Shown here piece by piece: positions 12,460 to 23,017 of a stretch of DNA of 64,000 nucleotides. The position numbers and the translations under genes are program-made. This stretch comes from Cryptomeria japonica (taxonomy: Eukaryota > Streptophyta > Pinopsida > Cupressales > Cupressaceae), in NCBI RefSeq assembly GCF_030272615.1, contig NC_081412.1:23900432-23964431 (forward strand), written 5' to 3'. Position 1 is the stretch's first letter. Each line of letters begins with the position of its first letter. Under the pieces are notes generated by a model that did not search any database, was not told where the DNA came from, and saw nothing but the letters and a program-made list of their open reading frames with translations.

Positions 12460-13617
12460 TACTAGATGAAGATCCTGCACCGGATTCGAGTGCAGACCCA
12501 TTGTCAGCTTTAGATTCATCTTTTTTAACCCACATCTTCTCATGTTTGTATCTAATCTCTTCTACCTTCACTTTTCCCTTCTCATCTGATTTGTTCTTGT
12601 CTACCGAAGCTTTGTTCTTTCTTTTGCAGTATTTTGCAATGTGACTGGTTTTGTTACATGCATGACAAACAACATTATTCTACATAGGTCTGAAATTCAT
12701 CTGATTTGGTCTTGTCTTGTACTAGTTAGAGATATGTCCAAACATACCACAAGCATAGCATCTCTTATTCTGGAAGTTATTCATTACAACTCTACACATA
12801 TTTGACTTGTGACCAAAATTATTGCATATGAAACACTGACTGGTAAAGGTGGAAACATTATTCATGTTGTTCACTCCATTATTCATCTTACTTCTGCATT
12901 GATTCGCCATATGACCAAATTTATTGCAAGTAAAGCATCTACCATTAAATTTAAGAGCATTAGGCTGTCTTACGGAGGATTGTTTCTTTTTTTTCTGATT
13001 AGGTTTTGCATTGCCTTGTCCAAATCTGGAGGATTCACCTTTCTCAAATCCAATTCCTCACATGTCCTTTCCAGTCGTTGACTATCCAGCATCTCATCAA
13101 GCCTTGTTGAGCTAGCTTTTAATTTGTCTTTGTATTCAATAGCAGTAACAAGTTCATCCCTTAAGGTAGCAATCTGTCTTTCAAGTTCTTGACCATTATT
13201 CTTTGATTGTGTCAATTCAAGCTTCAACTGATCATTCTCATAGGCAAGCTTGAAGTATTCATCTGTTCTTTCCTTCAATGATTGTGTCAGATTCTCTTCA
13301 TTATTCTTATGTTCCTCAATCTCCTTAGACACCCTCATCACAATGGATTGCATCTTATTCTTCAAGGCAACATTCTCTCTTTCAAGCTTGTTAACTTCAT
13401 TAGCTTTACCTTGGTATTCCATGATCTGATCTTCTTTCTCCTTCAACTTTTCCATCAATTCCTTCCTCTTGTCTCTAGAAATCTTCGCTTGATCCTTCAA
13501 ATCATTAATGAAATCATCAGTAGCATTCAAGTTCTTCTTCAAGGTACAAATCTCATTTCTAGTTGCATCAAGATCCTCAAGTGCCATGCTAAGTTGTCTC
13601 TGAAAACTGAAATCCAT
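12460..13617 (-). pseudogene. Gag-like coiled-coil protein with four CCHC zinc knuckles
   Basis: Seen: the minus-strand frame from the ATG at 13617 (MDFSFQRQLSMALEDL) runs as a long charged coiled coil to a TAA at 12970-12972. After a frame change come four knuckle motifs: CFTCNKFGHMANQC, CFICNNFGHKSNMC, CYACGMFGHISN and CHACNKTSHIAKYC. Two in-frame TAG codons lie between the third and fourth, and the third lacks its last Cys at the normal spacing. Known: CCHC knuckles bind RNA in retrotransposon Gag proteins. The tail is Lys/Glu-rich and ends Ser-rich near 12460. Inferred: this is the packaging protein of the element, now broken. An ATG at 13704 lies across the LTR edge and primer site, so I chose 13617. 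Confidence 0.75.
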
Positions 13618-13671
13618 TGAATGAATCTCCCGGACCTTCCTCAACTGGTTAAGCTTCCTTAGGGGACCTAA

Positions 13672-13683
13672 GCTTTGATACCA
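13672..13683 (-). other. Primer binding site, initiator Met-tRNA type
   Basis: Minus-strand TGGTATCAAAGC lies two bases inside the upstream LTR. It differs by one base from TGGTATCAGAGC, the common plant initiator Met-tRNA primer site. Confidence 0.85.
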
Positions 13684-13685
13684 AT

Positions 13686-14639
13686 TGTTGGAATCAAGGA
13701 TCACTGAAAGGGGGGGTGAAACAGTGATCTACCAGTTAGCAGATTTTCAAACTTAACTTTAAACCACCAGAAACAAATACTTGAAATTGAAATGTAGAAA
13801 CATAAAACAAACAACCACAAGATCATAACACCGGTATTTTTACGTGGAAATCCAAATGGAAAAAACCATGGTGGGAGTTGAACCCACAATATTATTCCAC
13901 TATTGCTAGTAGCAAAACAATATTACAAAATAGGAATGTATAAGCATTTAGGCACACTGCTTAGAGCTCACTACTCAATTACAATAAACCGGAAGGCTAC
14001 AACCCTCAGGGAAGTCTCACCGACTTACAAAGCTGCTACAATGATGAATTACAATGAATGAACTTAGAAATAGCATCAGCAATGCCTGGATGAGTTTTGG
14101 TTAAGTATTGAATGCCTTGACTAGGTCACCTTCTCTGTTTTGCCCTGTTCTTTGTCTCAGCCAATTACCGGATGAAGAATGCGTACGTGAAACTGCACTA
14201 CAAAGGATTCTCGATCACCTCTCTCTTGCATACAATCACACCATACACCAAAAGATCATCCACACCAAAATTATATATTGACAACCACAAAATAGATCAT
14301 ACATCATGTCACCCTACAAGTGTAACGTGTAGTCACATATCGGCTTGACCGGATGACCAAAGATAAATGCGGATCATCAAAATAATAAAATGATGTGTCT
14401 AAGTCGGCCCAATCATCCCAAACACGATTCAATGCACCACAATCACCGAAAAGCTTCCGGATGAAAAAATGCTCTATCCTTCCTGAAATACGGGTTAATG
14501 AGCTACCGATTAACACCTGCTTCTGGATACGAAGAACTACGACTACCAGATCGAATCTCCATGAAGAGTTGTCATCAACGATAACCCTAAACCAATAGTC
14601 AACCACCGGAAACCATCGGATGAGTCTCATTTGCCAAAA
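13686..14639 (-). repeat. 5' LTR of the minus-strand retrotransposon
   Basis: It matches 8743-9693. Its outer end reads GCCAAAA instead of GCCAACA, probably a point change. The flank AAATC resembles AAATT before 8743. Confidence 0.85.
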
Positions 14640-14882
14640 AAATCATGTGTTATGTGATGCTCTTATATTGTTTATCCGTGCCTCTTTTCTTCTATTTTAT
14701 GTTGTTAGCTGATTTTTAGCATCATAAAGATGGATCTAATAATGTTAATTTCATATTAAGGTTTTCCAATTTTAGATTTTCATATAATTTTTAGATTTTC
14801 ATATTGTAGTAGTCCAAGCCTTGTATCTCATTCATTGAAATGATATCATAATTATTTGGATAGAGTTTGAAGTTTCCCAACA

Positions 14883-17339
14883 CTTGGTATCAATGTTGAG
14901 GTTAACTTGGCTATGGGTACTCATCTACTTTTTATTTCTTAGTCTGACAAGCTTGTGAGAATCTTTAGAAGGAATTAAAGATTGTTGGAGGCTTATAAGG
15001 CAATGAACATTCTATGAGTTAATTACTTTGTTTGTAGATATGTGGGATTGGAAGCCATGGATATTGCAATGTGATTTATGTTTGATATTAGAAGCCCATG
15101 ATTATGGATCCTTCATGGAGTTTTTTATATTTTGGTAACTTCGAGCTATTTTTTTATAATATGTGTGTATCCTCTTGTTTGGTGGTTTTGTTCCTTTACC
15201 TTTTGGTCATGTGCAATGAGAAGGTACTTAAGTTGGACGGGTGCTTTTGACATCTTTTTCATATGGAGAAACATCGACTATTTGGACTACAAAATGAAAT
15301 GCTTATGTTGGCTTCATGGTTTTATCCCTTGGTTACATGAAAGAACTAAAAGTTAAATTGTTGACCTCTTTGTGAATTGTGAAGCTAATATGTTTCCTAT
15401 GTTATAAGCTCTTGGAAAACTTGGTTTTTATATTGGGTTGGAGTTTCTACTTGTTTTTAGTTGTGGGTTTTGCAAATCTATTTTTATTTAATTGTTCATA
15501 TGACATGTTTGATATAGATTTTAGATTTATAGAGATGGTTTTATAGGTTTAACATGTTAACCACCACTTGTTATATGTAGATCTATATTAAGATTGTAGT
15601 CGATGTGTTTTGGATAAAGACGGTTATAGGTTTGCATGACTACATAGAGGGTTCTTACTAATCTATGTATGGTTACTCATATGTGGATTTGTTTAGAAAA
15701 TTAAGTCTATTGTTTATCCTAGCATCTAAATCTTGGAAATTCACATGTTATGTCTAATTATCTCTGTTATGCACGATATTGATGTGGGGTTGAATCTATT
15801 TTCAATCGTTTGGGATTGGAGCATTGGCTATGTCTAAGTTCTCCTTTGAGATGTTGTATATGTGTACATCTTGTGAAATTATTTGATGCGGATTATATTT
15901 AGCAGGCCTTCTTTTTTGTCACCATTAATACATTGGTATGTTGATTGTAGTGAGGTTTTTTTGGGGGAGTACCAGATATAGTTTTTCATTTGAATCTATA
16001 ATGGTATTTCATCATGAATGAGAAGCTATGTTCACTTTTAATAAAGATTTGGCAATGATATTGGTCATGATGCCATGTATAACTCTATGTCACTTTTAGT
16101 GGGAGCTTTATGAAGCTACATAATGTTTTTTATCTTCTTTGTTTCTAGATTTTGGTTCTAAGTTGTTGTAGCATGTAGTGAGTCATGGATAATCTTTGAT
16201 TATAAGATGGATTGTCTTTTTCAATGGTTGTTCATGTCATAAGGAGCTCTTGTATTCTTCTTTCAAATTGTAGTGAGACTTTAATGACATCTTTGGTTCT
16301 ATTGATAGAAGATGCTTTCTCAGTTTTGATAGTTGATCTTTGGTTTAGAATATGGTTATTATTTTATGATGTACCCTCGATTCTAGATTAGAGTTTGGGG
16401 TGATACAAGTTCTCTCGTGACTGTGATATATTCTTTGGAGCATATAGTCTTCCTTTAAAGAGATGATAGATCATGATGTCATGTTTGGGTTCTTGATTCT
16501 ATGGTTGGAAATTTAACAATGGATTTGTTGGTTCTCTTTGGTTTTGAGTATTAATAATTTCCTTGAGCTTCATGATTTTGAAGGGTTGCATTTGAAGAAC
16601 TAGAATGGAATCTTGGTGGATGCTCATGGATACTAGACAAAATTGGGTGAGGCTAAGAGATCTACAATTTTTGGGGGATCATGTGTTGAGATGATTACTC
16701 TTTGATGAGGATTTTAGTAGAAAGACTAACTATATAATGGTCACTTACAAAACAAGGCAAAGTGGACTTTTGATTTCATTGTTTACAACTACATTAGTCA
16801 AGCTATAATAGACTCAAATCACTAATGCAAAGGGACCAAATCGAGATCTAAGCATTACAATTGCCAAAATAGGCCAAAAAAAACCATATGCTTAAAATAC
16901 AATTTCTACTCACAATCACTGCACATTGGTAGCATAAATGTGAAGTAGACAAAAAATCACACACTTTCAAAGAAAAAGAACACCTAAAAAAGAGGTCATA
17001 TGAGCCTGAATGAAGCCCTTAAAAAGGCAAAAATAGGGACTACTCAACTACAACTATGAAAAACGGAATTTTTGCATCCAAATCAAAAAAATAACTTCAC
17101 TTTTGTAGAGAACGAAAAGTTAGCTCAAATAAAAATTAAAAAAAAATGAAAAAAGAAAAAAAAAGATCTTAGATTACCAAGATATGGACATTTGAAAATT
17201 AACTCCAAATCCAAAATTTCCATTCGTGAGAGGGGAGGCAAAACCATTATATTTCTTGTGGGATGAAACTTTTAGCTGCTTATATATTCTGCATTATGAG
17301 TTTACATATAAATTATGTGGATCACAATGCACGTTGAAT
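14883..17339. other. AT-rich DNA, no gene recognised
   Basis: No intact coding segment or RNA gene is visible. It may be the decayed interior of the older LTR element suggested at 8386-14882. A short frame at 15132-15356 shows no family motif. Confidence 0.4.
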
Positions 17340-17384
17340 TTGCTATTCAAGGGCAACGCCTAAAACTATTTGTGGTAGATGTGT

Positions 17385-17725
17385 TTATTGACGTGGTGAT
17401 TTTGGTAGATGTGTTTATTGACGCGGTGTTGTGCTAACTATTCGGGTGGTTCTAACCAATGGAAAACTGTCACATGGATGTGTTTATCTATGTGGTGTTG
17501 TGTTGACTATTTAGGTGATTCTAACCAATGGAAAACTGCAATGTGTCAAACTAAATGGCAATTTTGGTTGATGTGTTTATTGACGTGGTGTTGTGCTGAC
17601 TATTCGGGCAATTCTAACCAATGGAAAAATGCCACGTGGATGTGGTGTTGTGTTGACTATTTGGGTGATTCTAACAATGGGAAACTTCAACGTGTCAAAC
17701 TGAATGGGCGACCATATGGGTGATG
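17385..17725. repeat. Diverged tandem repeat, about 160-bp dimer x 2
   Basis: The phrase GTGTTGTG(C/T)T(G/A)ACTATT..GG, followed by a TTCTAACCAATGG-like segment, recurs four times (about 17422, 17489, 17582, 17645). Alternating short and long spacings make a two-part unit. An open frame across the array (17409-17723) only reflects the repeat. Confidence 0.75.
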
Positions 17726-18808
17726 TGAATCTAACGTGACATTATGTCGTAAAGCCAATTGGGATCCGAGGTGTGCAAGTCATGGTGCCATGTGTCGACA
17801 AAATGAAATATGCTAACAACTAGTTGACCACAATAAATACACTATGAGCTCACACCTCTCAACAATTTTGACAAATATTCTTGCACAAATATTAGCAATA
17901 AATTGCCTTGCAAACAAGGTAATAATCTTGGTCAACAAAAGGGAATGACGAGTCTGGTGCAGAAAGTTATGCCTAGTTACAGTTAGGACAAATTTTATAT
18001 AGTTTTTTTGAAAAATTGCATAGTTTAGATTTTATTATGTAAATAAACCTGATATGACTTTTGGTTTTTCGATTCTCAAGGAGTTGTTGGTGACCCTTGG
18101 AATCCCTTGGATTACTATATGTTGGATTTTCGAATTGAATACAATACTTTTTGGCTTGCTTCAATCCTGTATTATCTTGTTCATCCACAACACCGCAGGT
18201 TCTCACTTAGGTGTTGTCATTCGAATCTATAATTCGGATCAGGGAAGCATAGAGTTGAGCTGCTACAAAGTAATAGATCACAAAATATAAAGTCTATGAA
18301 TTGAATCACAAACAAGACAACTAGGAAAGGATATGGGTTGTGAATGAATAGTCTCAGGCCAACCTGATCAAAGCACAAATGGGCAAAAATGAATATGGTA
18401 AAGCTGCACCAATCAAATCCCTTATTAGTAAACTTTCCACAATACAATCAACAGTGGGATCAAATCACTAAGCAATAAAATTGCAAAGTAATTTGAACAC
18501 TATTGTAGAGGCTGACAACCCAACAATAGACATCATTCCAAAAAGAACACATGTTGATGAATAAAATGATGGAATGATAATCAACCAATAATGGAAAGAA
18601 GCCGATTGCCAGAAATCGTCCACCAATTATAAGAATATTTGTGAATAGGTGCACCCATACACATGGCAATAAAGTGTCAGTAGAGTAACAAGACAACCCC
18701 ACCAAATACTGGAGAGAGCTAAATGAGCATCAAAGGCAATGGTGATGCTCAATCGGCTTCAAACTGTACTAAGATCTTTTCAAGATGACTATCAAAAGGC
18801 ATCTTATA

Positions 18809-18821
18809 GGCTTTGATACCA
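18809..18821 (-). other. Primer binding site next to an LTR
   Basis: Minus-strand TGGTATCAAAGCC directly follows the LTR end TTCTTACA, the usual layout of plant Ty1/copia-type elements primed by initiator Met-tRNA. Confidence 0.7.
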
Positions 18822-19245
18822 TGTAAGAATTGGCTATGAAGGTAGCCACCCAAGATCTAGAGGTCTAATGGAATTCCCATGAACAAGAGAGAAAGAATGT
18901 GATAAGAAGAAATTGCATTCTCATCAATGAAGCAATAGAACTAGACAAATGTACATAAGAGTGAATGAGATAATGACAAGTGTCCTTATCTCATGACATG
19001 ATAACCTAAATGAAAAGCTATCATTCCGCTGAAAGTGTGATAAAACCACAATAGGTGGATCACCTACCAAAGGTGGAAAAGTGTATCCACATCAAGTGGA
19101 CATGATAAAGAAATAATATGATAAGTCCACCTAAAGTGGAAATGCCCCAACAACTCCTATGTAATTCCCTAAGTAAGCTTAAGTAAAGTGTAATTAGGAC
19201 CTAGGTGAGAAATAACCAAGGTAAAATACCTTAATTAAACCAACA
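18822..19245 (-). mobile_element. 5' LTR of a minus-strand copia-like element (fragment)
   Basis: Seen: 424 bp bounded on the plus strand by TGTAAGAATTGG and TTAAACCAACA; on the minus strand it begins TGTTGG, ends TTACA and is followed at once by a primer site. The minus strand contains CATTGATGAGAATGCAATTTC near its end, a phrase typical of copia LTR ends. Inside the element (below 18809) no gag or pol is recognisable and no second LTR was found, so this is an isolated LTR plus leader. Confidence 0.6.
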
Positions 19246-21870
19246 CGATGTCATATTATCCAATATCCTATAAAATAGAATAACTCCTTAAAGTAGACTT
19301 GCAACACCATATAATATGACTCCGTTCTATATCTCCACTTCAATTAGATCCCAACCAAATGCAATATTCTTCAAATCTTTTTCATAATGATACATACCTC
19401 ATAAATACAATGGATGTGTAAACCACTAATCTCAAAATAGGATGACATGTATCTTAATATAAATAATTAATAAAATAATCTATATGACATAATATAACTC
19501 ACTAATGGGAACATGTGAGACAACCTCCATCACCTCATAATATCATATGTCAAGGTACACAACATAGCATCTATCCTTGACATATTTTGTCCCCAAAACA
19601 TGAGAAGATGAAAAATATTAAGAATCCTCCAATCATTACACATCACCATGCTCTAAAATATAAACATTCATATGTGGTCTTCTCAAATATTATTTCTTGA
19701 TTATATGTATCTCAAAAGCATTTTTGTTATTTGTTATACTACTTTGATTCCATTCACATCCAAAGTTATTCCTTCTTTACCTCCAAATATAATAATGTTT
19801 TCTTGTTTGATGTTATCAACATCCATAGTTGTTTCTACTTTGATTCTATATAGAGATAGAGTTATTTCTCCTTTAATTACATGTGTGATTATAGTTCTTC
19901 ACTTGATTCTATATACCCATAATTATTGTTCATTTAAATCCATGTATATCCATAGTTTCTGCTCCTATGATGTAGAGTCATGTTTCCATGATGGTTGATC
20001 CTCATGATATTGTGGATGCTTATATGCTACAAATGGTGGTTTTTTTGCCACATTTTTTAAAGATTGTATAAATGTATTTTCAACAATACTAAGAATAACT
20101 CAATTGAATGATGAATGAGGACAACAATCTTTTGCAACAATTTTTTTTTAATAAACAAAAAAATCCTCAATTTATATATAAACATCCTCTCCTACTTCAC
20201 CTAAATTGATTCTTTAATATTACTTGTTATGATACACACAAAAATAAAAAAATATTCCTAACAATAATGGTATACAAAAATATAAAAGATATTAGTCCAC
20301 ACAAGAGATGTTCTGGTCTCATATATCCTTATATGTGTACAATAGAACTTTAAAGTTAAGGTAAACACCGCATAATACTTCTTATGGAAGAAATAACTCA
20401 TTCTTATATCTTTACTTAAGATAAGAACTAAATATAATACTCTTGGAATATATTTCGCATTGATATTCATCTCCTATGCATATAATTCTCAAAAATAATA
20501 TAATGAATGTGGAAATTACCAATCCCATGATAGGATGGCTCTTACCCAATACAATTAATTCTAGAAGTTGATCATATGACCCAATATAATTAACCAATGA
20601 TGGTGTGTGTCTCATGTCAACACCTTTATCACTCTTGAATATTATATTTTGAGGTACATAACACAAGTCCACATGATATAGAGAGTTGAAGAGAAAATGG
20701 GGATGAATATCCCATTTACTCTTCATTTCACTAGGATAATGATTTAGGTAGATTATTCAAACAAAACTCTAGTGATGTTTCCAAGTACTTTTCAAGATCG
20801 CTTACAACTATATACTAAAACGCTAAGGCTAGCTCACAACATGAAATATTGCCAAGTGCTACTATAGTTTTGCAATATTACCTTGAAAATATCAGATCTC
20901 CATGGGTCAATTTTGATCGTTACATTTTGACTCAATTAACCTCAATTGAATCTAGAAGTTCTAAGAAGTCATTTAAAGAGTAATCATTTTAGCTTCCATA
21001 ATTATTTATTAACTAAACCGAATGGATTTGTTTAACATTAAGTATAAATCTAAATTATTGTTCTTGATATAGAATATGCACAATCATAACGTATACAACT
21101 AGTGGAAGATAAAAATTTGTGCATCTCACTTTGAGTACCTACATAGAGAATACACATATTATTTTTTCATTCCAATCATAATATTATTTTTCCATTCAAA
21201 TCATAATTATCTTCCTCAAGTGTCTTTCCCTAATTAATGTTCATTTCTAATTCAATCTTAATATTACTTCAACCCATAACTAGATTCTTTAAGTTTGGAG
21301 CATTAACCATTGGTTATATCCTAGGATTTGGATTAGATTAGAAAGATAGTAAGACATGGCTAAAAAATTGCATTGAGAGACTAAATTTGTTGAATAAAAG
21401 TACATGTGTAGTAAGCGGTCTCACACCTGTTCTAGGAGATGTAACACAAACATAAGGACTTTGCAAACTTCATTTTAATGGATTGTCCCACACAATGAGT
21501 TTTCTATGTATAACCATCTAATTGAAGGAATTTTTTTTTAAGTAATTCTTTGGAGTTCCATTCTTGAACCCATAGATCCTCTTTCTGTTGTAATGAGACT
21601 TAAAAAAGGGATATGTATTATGCCTTAAATGCATAGTTTTCATATTAATGCCAACCCCATTCTATATTATGTTTTTGCGAGGATAAAAATATTTTGAATA
21701 TGGATATGTCATAAGGACTATTTAAGGTATTTCAATTAAAGATTGACATTAAGAAATTTTTCAACAAGATGATTGAGAGAAATGAAATTGCATTAAAATT
21801 AGATAATCATAAATAATGGACTAACACCACATCTAAATAAAAGAGGTGTAATTTAAAGATAGTCTTATTG
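19246..21870. other. AT-rich DNA, no gene seen
   Basis: Open frames here are short, Phe/Ile/Tyr-rich and unsupported. A loose repetition of CCATAGTT / GATTCTATAT phrases occurs at 19800-19960. No RNA gene or element end was identified. Confidence 0.4.
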
Positions 21871-21871
21871 A

Positions 21872-22090
21872 AAATGAGGATTGGTGCCTTGAATAACGTA
21901 ACAAACTAAGGTCATACCAAGAGCTATTATTTGAGGATAGATTCTAAAGAGATATGGAGATTAGTGTCATGGATATCATATTAAAACAAGGTCATCTCAA
22001 GAGGTATAAATTGAGGATAGAGTCTAATGAGAGATGGAAATTGGTGCCATAAGTAACATTCCAAAACAAAGTTATCCTAAGATGTAATCT
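21872..22090. repeat. Imperfect tandem repeat, about 80-bp unit x 2.5
   Basis: The phrases GAGGATAGA(T/G)TCTAA, GAGATGGA.ATT.GTG and AACAA.GT.AT recur at about 80-bp spacing with many substitutions. No coding content. Confidence 0.6.
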
Positions 22091-22943
22091 AACGGAAGGA
22101 AGCTCTTAGCTATATTGAATTCAACACATATATGTTTAGCTCAAATGAATTATTTTTTAATGCATAATTTTAAAACAGCTTAAATGTGAGGTGGTATTAT
22201 AGAGGAAGATAGAGGAAGGTAGTCGATATTACACATTTATTATGTTTTTTATCTAATAGATGAAATCCTCAACCTTAAAACAAAAAGCTAGAGAGAGAAG
22301 AAAAGAAAAAGAAAGAGAAACAAATGAGTTGAGCTTCCTAAAAGATCGTTATGTGATAGCATATAGAAGAGATAAATATAAATTTTTTGAAACAAAATTT
22401 TAATGAAAAAAAAATCATGATTTTGAAGTTGGTGAAAGTATTTCTTCTAGAACAACTCAAAATTTAATTTATTAAAATAGAAATATTGATATCTATATAA
22501 TTATGCCGAGAGGCATCTACAATGACATCAAAATGTCCGTAAACAAAAATCCATTTTTGAAATAATTTGACATGCAAATGACGGGTAAATGTATGAAATA
22601 TGCCATGTTTCAGTTTTTGAGGAGGTGTTATTTTATTACTCCAAATAAAATAGAACCCTCGCCACTTGTCTCCAACTAGATTCACAACTTTTTGCATGTA
22701 GTGGTTTAATGGATTTATATTCTTGGTGTTTAGTATTTTAGAAGAACATTTATTATATAGATGATTCTCTTCTATTATAAGATATCTCTCGGCATATTTT
22801 ACATATATTTTTTAAATGTAGTTATACTAGTTCAATATTTCAATTAAAATAAATAAATACATTTTAAATGCTTATTTTAGACAACATATAAAAAACACAA
22901 CAAAAGATATTGTAATTTTAAATTGACAGTTTTTAATAACAAA

Positions 22944-22960
22944 GCTGGAATAGCTCAGTT

Positions 22961-22993
<33 letters not shown>

Positions 22994-23017
22994 GAGGTTC
23001 AAGCCCTCCTTCTAGCG
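22944..23017 (+). tRNA. tRNA-Asn (anticodon GTT)
   Basis: Seen: a 74-nt cloverleaf. The acceptor stem pairs GCTGGAA with TTCTAGC (one G-T pair); the D arm is GCTC-AGTTGGTTA-GAGC; the anticodon arm is TGTGG-CTGTTAA-CCACA with GTT at 22978-22980; the T arm is GGAGG-TTCAAGC-CCTCC; the discriminator base is G at 23017. No intron. Internal A and B box sequences are intact (TAGCTCAGTTGG; GGTTCAAGC). A CAA just upstream (within AATAACAAAG) matches the plant tRNA start signal, and a T4 run at 23053-23056 could end Pol III transcription. A minus-strand frame across it, containing GGLEPPTLWL, is only the complement of the tRNA. Confidence 0.96.

Larger units (their letters stand above)
8743..14639 (-). 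mobile_element. Minus-strand LTR retrotransposon lacking a polymerase
   Basis: Seen: two LTRs of about 950 bp (8743-9693 and 13686-14639) begin TGTTGGAATCAAGG on the plus strand; one ends GCCAACA and the other GCCAAAA. On the minus strand, a primer site (TGGTATCAAAGC) follows the upstream LTR by two bases, and a polypurine tract (AAAGGGGGAGAT) abuts the downstream LTR. Flanks AAATT and AAATC are a near-matching 5-bp target duplication. The inside encodes a coiled-coil protein with CCHC knuckles and two further degenerate reading frames, but no protease, integrase, reverse transcriptase or RNase H. Inferred: a non-autonomous element mobilised by a partner. The LTRs differ at many sites, so it is not recent. 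Confidence 0.87.
8386..14882 (+). mobile_element. Possible older LTR split by the 8743-14639 element
   Basis: Seen: TATTGGAGCC at 8386 resembles a mutated TGTTGG LTR start, and CCCAACA at 14876-14882 resembles an LTR end; it is followed after two bases by TTGGTATCAATG, a primer-site-like sequence for initiator Met-tRNA. Removing the inserted retrotransposon would leave about 600 bp, a normal LTR length. Inferred: the insertion landed in an older plus-strand LTR. The internal region after 14883 shows no gag or polymerase I can recognise, so this call is weak. Confidence 0.25.

Noticed and set aside
19672-20726. Several open frames of 70-108 codons rich in Ile, Phe, Tyr and Ser
   Set aside because: Composition follows the AT-rich DNA, with no motif, no splice context and no conserved pattern.
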